Below, in pieces: positions 16,812 to 27,098 of a DNA stretch of 64,000 nt. Below the pieces are notes generated by a model. It saw nothing but the letters and a program-made list of their open reading frames with translations, ran no database searches and was not told the origin of the DNA. The DNA is from JALHFZ01 sp963674625. Its GTDB lineage: Bacteria > Synergistota > Synergistia > Synergistales > Aminobacteriaceae. Position 1 is the stretch's first letter. Each line of letters opens with the position of its first letter. The stretch spans positions 434,001-498,000 of the forward strand of contig CAXXXO010000003.1 of the NCBI GenBank assembly GCA_963674625.2. The letters are read 5' to 3'. Made by a program: the position numbers and the translations under genes.

Positions 16812-19800
16812 CTACACGGACCTCTTGGCGTCCTTCATCTTCCTGATCTCGATGGCTTCAGCGTCCGCCACTGGTTTGAAGAAAAGCTGCCAGGCGGTCC
16901 CTAGGTCCGCGAAACCGTCCAGCCGTCTCAAAAGGAACTCAACCCGGTCATGAGCGGCAAGGAAGCGAGCGATCGGGCCAGCCCCTTTGTCGTTCGGATC
17001 CATGTACCCAGGGCGGAGCTTTCCGAAGACGGAGAGGACGCTCTGCTGCAGCAGATCCTTCCACTTGTGGAGGTCCTTCTCTAACTGCTGAGACACCAGC
17101 TTGTTCCGGCTCCGGCCGTAATGCTCGATGGCCTTCATCGCTTCGTGAAGCTCCCGGAATTCAGTGACGGTCAGCTCCTTCCACCCCTTCGACCGCCCTT
17201 TGTACTCGTCCTCCCAGAGCCACTCGGCCACTGGAATGCCGGCCCCCTGCTCGTTCAGGTCTTCTCCGAGCTGCGCGTTCGCCCCCTTCAGCCAGTCGTG
17301 CAGGGACATGGACTTCTTCGATGCCTGGTCCTCCTTCTGAAAACCGTACCGCTCCAAAAGGGCCTGTATCTGTACCAGGTTCTCCTCCCCGATCAGGGGT
17401 TTCAGCCGCTGTCTCCCGGCCCAGAATTTCTTCAGGTAGCGCTGCTGCTTCTCAGCCTCCTCCCGGATCAATTTCCCTTCAAGGTAGAGGGCGGAATAGA
17501 GCATCTCCCGGTCCTTCGCCTCCAGGGAGTCCTCGAGGCGTCCGGCGACAGCGGCCTCAAAGGCCTGCTTCGCTGCCCGCTTTGCCTCGGCGAGGAACTT
17601 GTGGATCGCTATGCTCTCCCGCATGGACTTCCCGAGGATCATGGCCTTCGCCTGCTGCCTCATGGCCGCCTCCCGGGCAGCCAGGGTGCGGTCATCGTGA
17701 ATGTTCGTGTTTCCCGTAATTTTCCGTATTCTGCGGGCAAGTATCTCCCGCTCGAGGGAGAGCAGCCGCATCCGCTCCGGCCCCAGAATGGCCTCTTCTG
17801 CAAGGGACTCCATAACCTCCGGATCTTCCATGGATGACTCTATCCCCGCCACGGCCTGATCAACATGGGCCTTCAGCACGTCGTCCAGGGGGTTCGCCTT
17901 CGCCTCCGCCAGAAGGGCGAGAAGCTCGGCTTCCGACTCAAGCCCGAGAAGATCTGCTGCGACATCGAGGACGACTCCCCCCTTGTCGGAGTACATCCCC
18001 TCGGGGATCCCCATTACCTGCTCGGCCGTCAGCCCCACGGTGGAGAGTTTTTCTCCCGTGCCGCTCAGCCACGTGACCAGCTTGTCGTACACCCGGTACG
18101 CAGGGATCTTCAGCAGCTCGGGAAGGATCTGTCCTTCTGCCTGTCTCCGGGCTTCCTCCACCCGCTTACGGCCATCTTCCGAGATCTCCTTAATCAATAC
18201 CCTCAGGAGACGGCTCTTCGCCTCAGCAGCCGCCTTTTCAGCAGCCTGCCGGTATTCCCTGGCAGTGATGTCGTCCACGCCTTTTCCCAGCATGGCCGAA
18301 GCCGCCTTGTCGCTTTTCTGCTTCAGCTCGGAGAGCTCGATGGCCTCCTCGCTGGCCACCAGACGGTCCATAACCTGGCGCACCTCTTCGGAGAGTTCCA
18401 CGTCTGGCACACCCTTCAGGGCGGTGTAGATCTTCGTCAGCCACTTCCTGAAGAGGTCGAAGATCCTCCTTAGTTCCACGGACGGAGACTTCCCCTCCAT
18501 GGCATACTGTTCGAACCCCCGGGCGAAATATTCCTGGGCAGATATCTGCACGGCCTTTACGTCTGCCTCCGTTCCTCTTCCTTCGAGGGCTTCGCGAACG
18601 ATTCTTTCCCCTTCCGCTCCGGAGAACCTGGCTCTCATTTCCTCAGAGAACCTTCTGCTCTTTCCGATCCACCTGGCGAGATCCCCGGAATGGTCCTTCC
18701 ACCAGCCCTCAAGGGTTCTCCAGTGGTCCAGAGTCTCGGCATCCGCCTTCCCTGACTTCACGAGATTATCCAGATCCCACAGGAACAGATGCCCCGTCTC
18801 GTGCAGGAAGGTGCTGCGGTTCGCCTTCGGGGTCAGCTGGATAAGCACCTCTCCGTCCCCGAAGCTGATCTTCCCCTGGGGTCCGGTTCCCTTCACCTGG
18901 TACCGTATATCTTTTACCCCCGTGTCGAACCGCTGCGACAGGGGTATTACGTTGCCCTTATCGTCCCTGGTGATACTGTCTGCTCGTTTTGCCTGCCAGG
19001 GGAAGAAAGGGATCCACACCGTATGCCCTTCCAAGGTGTACTTGCCTCCCTGGTCCTTTATGCCGTCGTACCCCATCCGGTGCAGCTCCCTGGACACCCA
19101 GTCAGGAATGCTCGTCCAGGCGAAGGAGGTACCGTCCTTCCTGTCCTGCTCCAGCAGCTCCATCCATTTTTTGCCGCTGAATCGCCGCTTGTCCCACTCG
19201 TCCACCACGTTTGTCGAGCCGCGCTTGCCCTTCGATGCCGCCTCGAGGGCGGCAAAATCATCGTCGGAAATAAAGTTCGTGGCGAAGGGGTTCCGGATCG
19301 CCAGGTGGGCCTCCAGTACGCCGGGCTGTTCCAGCCATGGAGAGTCGTACACTACACCGTCCAGCCCCGACAGCCTCAGAATCTCGAGAAAATCCTCCTC
19401 TTGGTCAAAAAGCTCGCCGCTGTCCAGCCAGATATCCACCGCCGCAGCCAGGACGTTCCCGCGCTTCTCCCGGAGCACAAACTCCCATTGCCCCTTGTCC
19501 GTCATGCCGTACTGGTCATCTGTGAGCCGGAATTCCTCCTTGATTCCCCCGTTTTCGTCCGTGCGCACCACGTGGGGCAGCTTGGTCGCAAGCTCCCGCC
19601 GCTTGTCGAGTGATAGATAGAGCCACGCCTGGTCGATAGTCTTCGGTTTCCCCCTGCCCACATTCACCTTGAACCATCCGGTGTAAGACTCGGGGATCTC
19701 CAGGCTTGTATCCGCCTTATTTTTTGAGTAGTTCTCAGCGATATCCGGAGCATCGGTAAAAAACGGCATGGGGCCGCTCGTCGCACGCGACGGCTTCAGT

Positions 19801-22800
19801 TCGTTCCCTAGCCGGTCAATCCGCTTCGATCCGTGGAACACGTGCTGCACCGTGAAGCCGGCCTCCTGTGCCACCTCGTCCACCATCCGACGTGCTGTCT
19901 CCATGTCTCCGGCTTCAACGGCAGCCAGGTAGTCGATATCCATAGTGGATGTCACTGCCTGCTCATAGGTAGTACCGACGGCCGAAGATTCCGCCGCATC
20001 CCATAAATCCATCCTGCCGAGGGGTTCCTCTCCGAAGAGGTTCTGCTGGTTCGGGTCTCCCTGGTTCTCCACGAGCCTCGCGTAGGCGGCGAGAGCTCCG
20101 GAGATTCTCCCAGGTGCGCGCTTATTCTTGTCCAGGAAGGCAAGGATCCTCTTCGCCTCAGGAGCGATCTCCGCGTCCGCAAACATGGTCTGCTGGGCGA
20201 GATAGTCATTTACCGTCTCTCCCCGCTCCCTCAGAACAGACATTTGATTCACCGCCGAAGAAATGAAGGAAGAAAGAGAATATCCCTTCCGCATCACTCC
20301 CCGGGCTATCCTGTCCTCCATGACGCTCAGGGCGGGAGCCGCCTGGATCAGGGCCTTTGTGATGTTCCGGATGTTGTCGTCCTCTGACTCCGCCATCCGC
20401 TCGAGCAGCTGGGAGTCCCCGTATGCCCGCGCGGCGAGGGCGTTCTGCATCCTCACGACACCGGCCTTGCTCAGGGCCCCCGTGGTCGTGGTAATGCTCC
20501 CCCATTCACTGGACGGCACCACCTGGGAAAGGAACTCCTTCACGAAGGGGACGTTCTCCGTGCTCAGAATATCTCTGGACGGATCGAAGATGGAGAGTAG
20601 CCCCTCGGACATCTTCTCTGCGTCGCTGCGGGCCGTCTCAGATGCCGACATGGCCGCCACGCTCGAAACATTCGCCTCTTTCACGAAGTTCACCCGGTCC
20701 ACGTCGCTGGTCCGCTCCCTCACAAGGACGGGGGCCTTCATTCCCTCGATCTCTTCCTGCAGCAGCCCGAACCTCCCGGCATTGCTCTTCAGCCAGGAGC
20801 GGTAACTCTTCGCGGCCGCGGATGTTGCCTTTCCTCGACCGTACATCAGCTGGAGGGCAAGTACCCGGCCGTTCCCGCTCTCAACTACCATGTCAGATCC
20901 CACGATCGGGGCGCCGTCGGATGCCATCCTGCTCTCGCCCAGCCGTTCGGGGTCAAGATTTGAAAGTATCCCTTCCACCTGGGCAACCGATGCCGCCCGG
21001 TCCCGCTTCCGAGGCTGCAATTCCGCCGGATATCTTTCGTTCGGAGAGAAGGTCGCCGTGTTGCTCGCCACGAGCTCGTCGGCTTCCGCGAGACGGAATT
21101 GTGTCTGAACTACCGTCCCGGAACCGGTGACAACCTCACTGACATTTCCCTTGCTTCGTTCGGTAACATCAGGTATAATTGTAGTGGAAGCTCCTGCTTC
21201 CGCACTCCCATCCTGTATCCTGGAGGTGGTATCTGTGAAAACATTCGAGTTCTTTGTCGAAACAGAAGATGACGCTCCTTTTGTGCTTGAGAGAGATGAG
21301 TCCGGCGAACTTGTTTTCGATGAGGGAGAAGTTATTCCCAGGACCTGCATGATCATGCCCGATGCTTCGCTCACGAAACTTTCCCCTGAATCCGCGTTCA
21401 AATGGTTTATGAGATCCCGCAAAGTATCCAGATCAGAGGCCTTTAAGCTCGCAGGAATCGCCTGACCGGTTTCCAGGGCGTTTCCATATATTGCCCTGCT
21501 GATTGATTGTATGTTTTTTATATGCTCTTCTCCGTACCCCTCCGCCTTCAACCCATCCACTAACTTGTAAAGATTATGACCTATAGCCTGTTTTGCCTCG
21601 GCGATCCCCCGGTGATGAAGCTGCAGTTCTCCCACGTATCCGTTCCCCAGACGAACATTCATTAAATAATCTCGGTAGCCATCAGGATTTGGCTCCGTCC
21701 ATCTATCCTTGATGCGGACAATCCTACTGTCATCCTTCAACTTCTCCGCAACTGCCAAAAGCTCTTCCTCAGTATCGAACACCAGGGTTCCACCAAGGAC
21801 GTCCACCACTCGTGCGAAATCACCTGCGTAATTGGGTGTAGAGACCTTCTTGTTGACGCTCTCCTCGGTCTTCATTTCGGAGCGCATGACCAGCTCTCCG
21901 CCCAGGGTACTCTGAAGATCGGCCATGAGAGCTTTGAACTCCGGCTCCGACTTTGCGGCCTCGGCGTAGAGGCTCGTCATATCGGTGACGTTCCGGTTCT
22001 GTATCTTCTCGACCACCACGGGAACATCAGCGACCCCAGCTTCCTTGAGGGCCGTGTATGTATGATTGCCGTCGGCGATGCTGTAGGTCCCGTCTCCCCG
22101 GTCCCATACAGTGAGGGGAGACCTTTTTTCGATCTCCCCCCGCTCCGCTGCCGCCATATTCTCCTTCGCCCGTATGAGGGTTTCCGGATCGATCGTCTCC
22201 GACGGCCTCAGCCGGTCGAGAGAAACCCGTACTCCCCCTTCCGACTTCACCGGGCCTTCCGCTGCCTGTGCCGTTTTCATTCCCGGAAGCACGCTCACAC
22301 CGGCGGCGGACTTCTTCTTCCCCACCACCCGGACTGCACCGCTGTCATCCTTCTCCACCGTGAGGTTTATCCGGTCGGTCCATTCCTTCACCGTCATGCC
22401 CCACCGCTTGCTTGCCTGGAGGGCCATGTTCGCCCAGAGGGTACTGTATGCCTCGGAGGTCTGCGTCCCCAGCCACTTCAGCCCCAGGGTGTCCAGCTGC
22501 TCCTTCAGTGAGGTCTTCACCTCGTTCACCGCTGCGAGATCCTCCCCCGATTCGGCAATCTTCGCCTCTGCCTCTTCCACGGCAGCGGCGAGGTCCTCCT
22601 GCTGTTTCGCGAGGACGGTCTCTGCCTCCCGGGCGGTCAGCTCTTCGGGGCCCCCCAGGCGGATGTCCTGGGCGATCTTCCCGTGCAGCTCCGTGGCGGC
22701 TATCTTTTCAGCATAGGTTCCCGTGGGCACCCAGACGTCGCCGTCCAGCGCCCGCGCTTCCGTCAGTGCCTCCTCGGAGATTCCAAGTTCCTTCGCCACC

Positions 22801-24644
22801 GCCGCCGGGTCCTCTCCCGCCTGCTCCAGGGTATCGGAAAAGACCCTGGCGTTGATCCCTATCTCCTCGATAGGGCCGTTCTTTGTCAGCTCGCCGATCA
22901 CTTCAGAGACGGCGGGCCCGAAGCGCTTTGCCAGCTTCGAGCTGCTCAGCACGTCCCCCAGGGAGGCGAACTTCTGCTGTATTGCTTTCGCCCTGTTCGC
23001 CGCTGAGATGTTGTTTATCAAACTCGTACCCGATCCTGGGACCAGGGCAAGGGCAAAAGTGGTGGCTGCGCTCGTGATCTCGTTCCCCACTGAGGAGGCT
23101 ATCTCCTCCCAGGTGGTCTCCCGAAACTTAGAAAACTCGGCGGCCTGCGCCCCGATTCCTCCTTCAAGGACCTCTCTTGCCGGGCTCATGGCCTCAGTCA
23201 GGCGCCGGTAATTCTCCTTGTTCTTCATCATCTCGCCGACGCCGAGCTGCCAGAGCTGCTGCACTCCCTCTGTTAAAGACTCAAAGGTCAGATCTCCTGC
23301 ATACTCTTTCGCGAACGACATGAGAGCGTTGCGGATCGTCGGGGTTTTCAGCAGGGTGGCCACTCCCTGTTTTGTCATCATTGCCCCGATGTTCGGAACA
23401 AACTTTGTTAATTGGTTAAACTGGAGCATCTCGAGGCCGGCTGCTCCGACACCGTAGAGTAGTGCTCCCATCTTGGCCAGATCCCTGGGAAGGGGTTCCC
23501 CGTTCTCGTCGGTGATCTTCAGATAGTCATCGAGGGCACTCCCCGCCTCGAGGATCAATCCCTCCTTGAGGGCTCCCAGAGAGCCTCCGACCTTTGATCC
23601 GAGAAGGAAGGCCGCAGGTACGGTGACCACCTCCTCGGGAAGAAGAGCCTGGGGCCCTGCCTGGCCCAGAATGGCCGCTGTTCCAGCAGCACCCAGCCCA
23701 TATTTGAGAGCTCCACGAAGAGCTCCACCCGCCTGGCGCAGCCTCTGCCCTGCCATGTATCCTGCCCCGCCGACAACCCTGTCCGCCCATTTCTCTTCGC
23801 TGAGATCGTTCAGGGCAGCTTGCTCCTCGAGCCCTGGCAGCCTGGCGAGGTCCTCTTCCGTGGCGGTCCCGACGATCTCACCCCAGCGAATCCTGGCGAT
23901 CTCCGATCCGGCCTCTCCGGCCCGGTATCCCCGGACGACCCGTGCAGTATTCTTCCGGTAGTCCTCAACCTTCAGGATCTCGGCGAGCTGCGCGAGGGTG
24001 GAGATGTCGTCCCGGGCGATCTCCATCCTCCCCGGGATGGACAGCCAGTTCTTCAATGCCGGAGGCAGCTTCGTAAGGCCGTCCAGGTTCATCTGCCAGT
24101 TCCGCCGCATGTCCGCAGCCTGGCGCGTCTCCGCATCGTCGATCATGTGCATGGGGATCCCCGTGGCCATAGACCGCTTCACGTCCTCGGCGTAGGCCTC
24201 CGGATCGCCGAAAGAATAGGCCTCACGAAAACGCTTTCCGAGGAAAAGGGTGGATGGGCTGTACCCCTGGCTATCCTTCGCAATAGCCTTCTCCTGAGGG
24301 GAGAGCTCTACAATCCGCCCTCCTCCGAGGGAGTCCATATTCAGCCTCTCGGAACCTTGGAAGGATTCAGCCGGTTCCGGCAGGTCCTCCAGCATCTTGT
24401 AGGCTGATGCTCTCGGGCTCAAGGGGCTCTGGTCGATGGCGAAGGGATTCTCGGGGGTATCAAATGGCTCCCGTACCGATTCCCTATCAATCTGTTCTCG
24501 GGCCTCGGCAACCTCCGGAATAGAGGAGACGTTTATCCCGCCGAACAGACCTCCGGTGCCGGTATCTGGAGACTTCTCTTCCGGCTCCTCAACCTCACCG
24601 CTCAGTATTCTTTTTTCTTCGTCAGTCAGCGGGACAAACGCCAT
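16812..24644 (-). CDS. Giant multidomain (polyvalent) ejected virion protein
   Basis: 2610 residues, start ATG after GAGGAGGAAATGAT. In order: helical N-terminus with membrane-like stretches (about 320-440); ParB-like domain (about 800-870, IADGNHTYTALKEAG); RelA/SpoT-like nucleotidyltransferase (about 890-1040, PDGYRDYLMNV and GELQLHH); Ser-rich linker (about 1075-1170); DdrB/ParB-superfamily-like region (about 1175-1550); ADP-ribosyltransferase-like domain (about 1595-1915, VFHGSKRIDRL and MPFFTDAPDIAENY); metallopeptidase with HETGH (about 1945-2080); long coiled coil to the end. Such proteins are packaged and injected with the DNA to act on the host. It ends in TAG; the same frame continues as the 613-residue gene. 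Confidence 0.85.
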   Translation of the reverse strand: MAFVPLTDEEKRILSGEVEEPEEKSPDTGTGGLFGGINVSSIPEVAEAREQIDRESVREPFDTPENPFAIDQSPLSPRASAYKMLEDLPEPAESFQGSERLNMDSLGGGRIVELSPQEKAIAKDSQGYSPSTLFLGKRFREAYSFGDPEAYAEDVKRSMATGIPMHMIDDAETRQAADMRRNWQMNLDGLTKLPPALKNWLSIPGRMEIARDDISTLAQLAEILKVEDYRKNTARVVRGYRAGEAGSEIARIRWGEIVGTATEEDLARLPGLEEQAALNDLSEEKWADRVVGGAGYMAGQRLRQAGGALRGALKYGLGAAGTAAILGQAGPQALLPEEVVTVPAAFLLGSKVGGSLGALKEGLILEAGSALDDYLKITDENGEPLPRDLAKMGALLYGVGAAGLEMLQFNQLTKFVPNIGAMMTKQGVATLLKTPTIRNALMSFAKEYAGDLTFESLTEGVQQLWQLGVGEMMKNKENYRRLTEAMSPAREVLEGGIGAQAAEFSKFRETTWEEIASSVGNEITSAATTFALALVPGSGTSLINNISAANRAKAIQQKFASLGDVLSSSKLAKRFGPAVSEVIGELTKNGPIEEIGINARVFSDTLEQAGEDPAAVAKELGISEEALTEARALDGDVWVPTGTYAEKIAATELHGKIAQDIRLGGPEELTAREAETVLAKQQEDLAAAVEEAEAKIAESGEDLAAVNEVKTSLKEQLDTLGLKWLGTQTSEAYSTLWANMALQASKRWGMTVKEWTDRINLTVEKDDSGAVRVVGKKKSAAGVSVLPGMKTAQAAEGPVKSEGGVRVSLDRLRPSETIDPETLIRAKENMAAAERGEIEKRSPLTVWDRGDGTYSIADGNHTYTALKEAGVADVPVVVEKIQNRNVTDMTSLYAEAAKSEPEFKALMADLQSTLGGELVMRSEMKTEESVNKKVSTPNYAGDFARVVDVLGGTLVFDTEEELLAVAEKLKDDSRIVRIKDRWTEPNPDGYRDYLMNVRLGNGYVGELQLHHRGIAEAKQAIGHNLYKLVDGLKAEGYGEEHIKNIQSISRAIYGNALETGQAIPASLKASDLDTLRDLINHLNADSGESFVSEASGMIMQVLGITSPSSKTSSPDSSLSSTKGASSSVSTKNSNVFTDTTSRIQDGSAEAGASTTIIPDVTERSKGNVSEVVTGSGTVVQTQFRLAEADELVASNTATFSPNERYPAELQPRKRDRAASVAQVEGILSNLDPERLGESRMASDGAPIVGSDMVVESGNGRVLALQLMYGRGKATSAAAKSYRSWLKSNAGRFGLLQEEIEGMKAPVLVRERTSDVDRVNFVKEANVSSVAAMSASETARSDAEKMSEGLLSIFDPSRDILSTENVPFVKEFLSQVVPSSEWGSITTTTGALSKAGVVRMQNALAARAYGDSQLLERMAESEDDNIRNITKALIQAAPALSVMEDRIARGVMRKGYSLSSFISSAVNQMSVLRERGETVNDYLAQQTMFADAEIAPEAKRILAFLDKNKRAPGRISGALAAYARLVENQGDPNQQNLFGEEPLGRMDLWDAAESSAVGTTYEQAVTSTMDIDYLAAVEAGDMETARRMVDEVAQEAGFTVQHVFHGSKRIDRLGNELKPSRATSGPMPFFTDAPDIAENYSKNKADTSLEIPESYTGWFKVNVGRGKPKTIDQAWLYLSLDKRRELATKLPHVVRTDENGGIKEEFRLTDDQYGMTDKGQWEFVLREKRGNVLAAAVDIWLDSGELFDQEEDFLEILRLSGLDGVVYDSPWLEQPGVLEAHLAIRNPFATNFISDDDFAALEAASKGKRGSTNVVDEWDKRRFSGKKWMELLEQDRKDGTSFAWTSIPDWVSRELHRMGYDGIKDQGGKYTLEGHTVWIPFFPWQAKRADSITRDDKGNVIPLSQRFDTGVKDIRYQVKGTGPQGKISFGDGEVLIQLTPKANRSTFLHETGHLFLWDLDNLVKSGKADAETLDHWRTLEGWWKDHSGDLARWIGKSRRFSEEMRARFSGAEGERIVREALEGRGTEADVKAVQISAQEYFARGFEQYAMEGKSPSVELRRIFDLFRKWLTKIYTALKGVPDVELSEEVRQVMDRLVASEEAIELSELKQKSDKAASAMLGKGVDDITAREYRQAAEKAAAEAKSRLLRVLIKEISEDGRKRVEEARRQAEGQILPELLKIPAYRVYDKLVTWLSGTGEKLSTVGLTAEQVMGIPEGMYSDKGGVVLDVAADLLGLESEAELLALLAEAKANPLDDVLKAHVDQAVAGIESSMEDPEVMESLAEEAILGPERMRLLSLEREILARRIRKITGNTNIHDDRTLAAREAAMRQQAKAMILGKSMRESIAIHKFLAEAKRAAKQAFEAAVAGRLEDSLEAKDREMLYSALYLEGKLIREEAEKQQRYLKKFWAGRQRLKPLIGEENLVQIQALLERYGFQKEDQASKKSMSLHDWLKGANAQLGEDLNEQGAGIPVAEWLWEDEYKGRSKGWKELTVTEFRELHEAMKAIEHYGRSRNKLVSQQLEKDLHKWKDLLQQSVLSVFGKLRPGYMDPNDKGAGPIARFLAAHDRVEFLLRRLDGFADLGTAWQLFFKPVADAEAIEIRKMKDAKRSV

Positions 24645-24657
24645 ATCATTTCCTCCT

Positions 24658-26478
24658 CTAGTACAGATATTCCTCCGGCGGCACCCACTTCTCGATGCCG
24701 TTCGTCCATACTCCCAGGTCCGCGTTGTATTTGAAGCCGGTAGGCACGAGGAACTGGGGAATCGTCTCGCTCCAGAAGAACCATTTACTCCTGCCTGTTT
24801 TCTCTTTCTTTATCATCTCGTCGGCGATCTTCAGCTTCTCCTCCGCCGCACGATCTCCTGTGATCTTCTGCGTCCGCTGCAGGAAGGCCTCCATCATCAT
24901 GGGGAGCTGCTCCTCCCTCAGCCTTGCCTCCTTGAACCGCCGCTTCACCTCGGCGTTCACGTAGGTCTGGGCCGGGTCCTTTGAATCCTCCATGTACTTC
25001 TTCAGGGAGTCGATCTTCTCCTTCGGCTGCATGGTGGCTGCGTTCAGGAGTTCTGTCCTGTTCGTTATCTTTCCCGTGTCAATGGCATCCCGGATACTCC
25101 ACTCTTCCTGCATTTCCGCCCGCTTCCGCGCCTCGTCATAGACCGGCTGATGGACCTTCCGGAAAACGGACTGCGCACTCCGGAGCTGCGCCTCGGTTGC
25201 TCCCTGCTTCTTTATCGCCTCAAGGAAGTCATCCTCGCTCTGTGCTGCGAGGGCCAGATCCTCTGCCTTGCCCTCGAAGACCGCCCGGTGCTCATTGATC
25301 GCCCGCCGCACAACGACCTCGGGAACCTTGAACTTCTCCCCCAGCCCGAGGATCTCATCCTCTGTGGACGCGTAATCCGCCCCCATGGAGAAGTCCTGCA
25401 TCATGGCAGACTGAAAGTACCGCAGCCCCTTCCGCTTCTTCTCCGGAGAGATCCCCATCCTCGACAGGGTGGCGTCCAGGGCGGGAAGACTCTCAGCCCC
25501 CTCCACCGCATCCCAGAAGCGCTCTTCCCGTGCCTGTTTCGCCTCAGCAATGGCGATCTTCTTCTCGCTGAAGCGGGTTTTTACGGCGGTGACCAGGTCG
25601 TTCTCTTCCTCACCGCTGTACTTCTCCCGGATGTGCCTCAGTACGGCCGATTCCGAGCCGAAAGAGGCCGCGAGTTTGTCCGCCGTCTCCTGGGTCCACT
25701 CCACCATCACGTATTTCTTTATCTGCTCCGACCAGACCGCATGCCGGCCCCCGTCGATCTGGTCCTTGTTCTGCTTGAAATATTCCTCCGCCCCCTTGGG
25801 GTTGTCCTCCAGCAGCCTGGTGAGGCGAGCCTCGTGAGCTGCGGAATGGAAGGCTTTTATCTTCTCCCTCGTGATCTCTTCCCCCTGGTCCTGAAAGAGG
25901 GTCAGAAGGGCGTTCTCCCCCCGGTCAAGCTCCGACTGAAAAAGGTCATTGTCCTGGTAGTTCGCCGCGATCGAGGAGAGAGCCGTCTTCATCGAGTCCT
26001 CCGTCACCTGGATGCGATACTTCTGAAACTCGTCCCGCTCGTGTTTTGCCACCCCTTCAAGGCGGTTCATTCTGTTCTGCATCACGAATCGCTTGAAGAC
26101 GTTCCGCTGCCGGTCGTTCTCCAGTCCCTTGAAAGTCTCCTTCTCGATCTCGTCGAATCGTTTTGCCGCCTCCTCGGAAGCTCCCTTCGCACCCTTCAGC
26201 CGCCGGTTCAACAGCCCCTTCTCGGGGTCGTTCAGATAGCTCGTCACCTGCTCAGACCAGGTGTTCGATGCCTCGAGGACGGCTGCGTCGTCGGCCTTTG
26301 CCTGCTCCTTCAGAAAGATCTGCTCCGCCTCGGCAGCGATGCCGCCGAACATCTGTCCAGCACCCTGCAGAGCCCGCGCCTGGGTTGTACCGAAGGCCTC
26401 TGCAGGAGCCGAGGCGGTCTTCAGTGGAGCCTCGTTCACCTGGCGGTTTACCTGGGGCTCATAGACGGGGATGATCAT
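24658..26478 (-). CDS. Internal virion (core) protein, coiled coil
   Basis: 606 residues, almost entirely charged helix/coiled coil (for example KRFDEIEKETFKGLENDRQR), opening with the short motif MIIPVYEPQVN typical of podovirus core proteins. Located where T7-like phages encode gp15-type internal virion proteins, next to the giant ejected protein. Starts in a 4-bp overlap with the preceding gene. Probably forms part of the core that is ejected to build the DNA-injection channel. Confidence 0.7.
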   Translation of the reverse strand: MIIPVYEPQVNRQVNEAPLKTASAPAEAFGTTQARALQGAGQMFGGIAAEAEQIFLKEQAKADDAAVLEASNTWSEQVTSYLNDPEKGLLNRRLKGAKGASEEAAKRFDEIEKETFKGLENDRQRNVFKRFVMQNRMNRLEGVAKHERDEFQKYRIQVTEDSMKTALSSIAANYQDNDLFQSELDRGENALLTLFQDQGEEITREKIKAFHSAAHEARLTRLLEDNPKGAEEYFKQNKDQIDGGRHAVWSEQIKKYVMVEWTQETADKLAASFGSESAVLRHIREKYSGEEENDLVTAVKTRFSEKKIAIAEAKQAREERFWDAVEGAESLPALDATLSRMGISPEKKRKGLRYFQSAMMQDFSMGADYASTEDEILGLGEKFKVPEVVVRRAINEHRAVFEGKAEDLALAAQSEDDFLEAIKKQGATEAQLRSAQSVFRKVHQPVYDEARKRAEMQEEWSIRDAIDTGKITNRTELLNAATMQPKEKIDSLKKYMEDSKDPAQTYVNAEVKRRFKEARLREEQLPMMMEAFLQRTQKITGDRAAEEKLKIADEMIKKEKTGRSKWFFWSETIPQFLVPTGFKYNADLGVWTNGIEKWVPPEEYLY

Positions 26479-27098
26479 CGTAGATTACCCCAGGTTCGCA
26501 GCTTCAGACTACTCGAGGATCCGAGCCCCGAGCCGAAGCCCCCGGATGTGGCGAGATTCCATCCGCCGGTCTTGCTTGCCAGAGAACTGGATCCCATGTT
26601 GTACCAGGAGGACGCCACGGTGGCTCCTGTGCCGATCAGACCCGTCACTGCGCCGATCATTCCTGCCTTCTTCGCCGAGCTCGCTGCGGAACGGTTCCAG
26701 AGTGCCTGGTCCTTGTACTGGTTCGACTCATCCACGGCGTTCAGCCGCCGGTTCTGAGCGTTGTAGCGAAGGGTCTCCACGTCCCGCATCCCCTGCTCCG
26801 ACGTGTCCACGATGGTCTCGAGGCTCGAGCCGGTATCCGGGGCAAAGCCTGAAGCCCCCATGATGGCCCGCTGCTCCCCCTTCAGGCCGGAGATCTTCAG
26901 CCGCAGCTTCTTCTCCTGGTCCGCGCCGGCGAGCACTTCCTCATGAGCCTGGCGCTCCTTTATGGCCGCATTGATCTCCGCCGATTTGGCGGCGTGCTCA
27001 TAGGCCGCAGCCTGCGCCTGTCCCTGCTGGTAGGTCCCGACGGCGCCCAGCACTCCGCTGACGACCTGTAATACTCCTATAGCTGCCGGACCGCACAT
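26475..27098 (-). CDS. Internal virion protein, gp14-like
   Basis: 207 residues: an N-terminal hydrophobic segment (IGVLQVVSGVLGAVGTYQQG), a long helix with many Ala, Glu and Gln, a second hydrophobic segment (KAGMIGAVTGLIGTGATVAS), and a Gly/Ser-rich end. This matches the small membrane-active core protein (T7 gp14 type) that sits in the outer membrane after ejection. Sits between the acetyltransferase-like gene and the coiled-coil core protein, sharing short overlaps with both. Confidence 0.7.
   Translation of the reverse strand: MCGPAAIGVLQVVSGVLGAVGTYQQGQAQAAAYEHAAKSAEINAAIKERQAHEEVLAGADQEKKLRLKISGLKGEQRAIMGASGFAPDTGSSLETIVDTSEQGMRDVETLRYNAQNRRLNAVDESNQYKDQALWNRSAASSAKKAGMIGAVTGLIGTGATVASSWYNMGSSSLASKTGGWNLATSGGFGSGLGSSSSLKLRTWGNLR

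Noticed and set aside
16812..16814. Genome-wide recoding of TAG as a sense codon in the prophage
   Set aside because: Several prophage genes, including integrase and primase-helicase, end naturally in TAG with the next gene placed accordingly.
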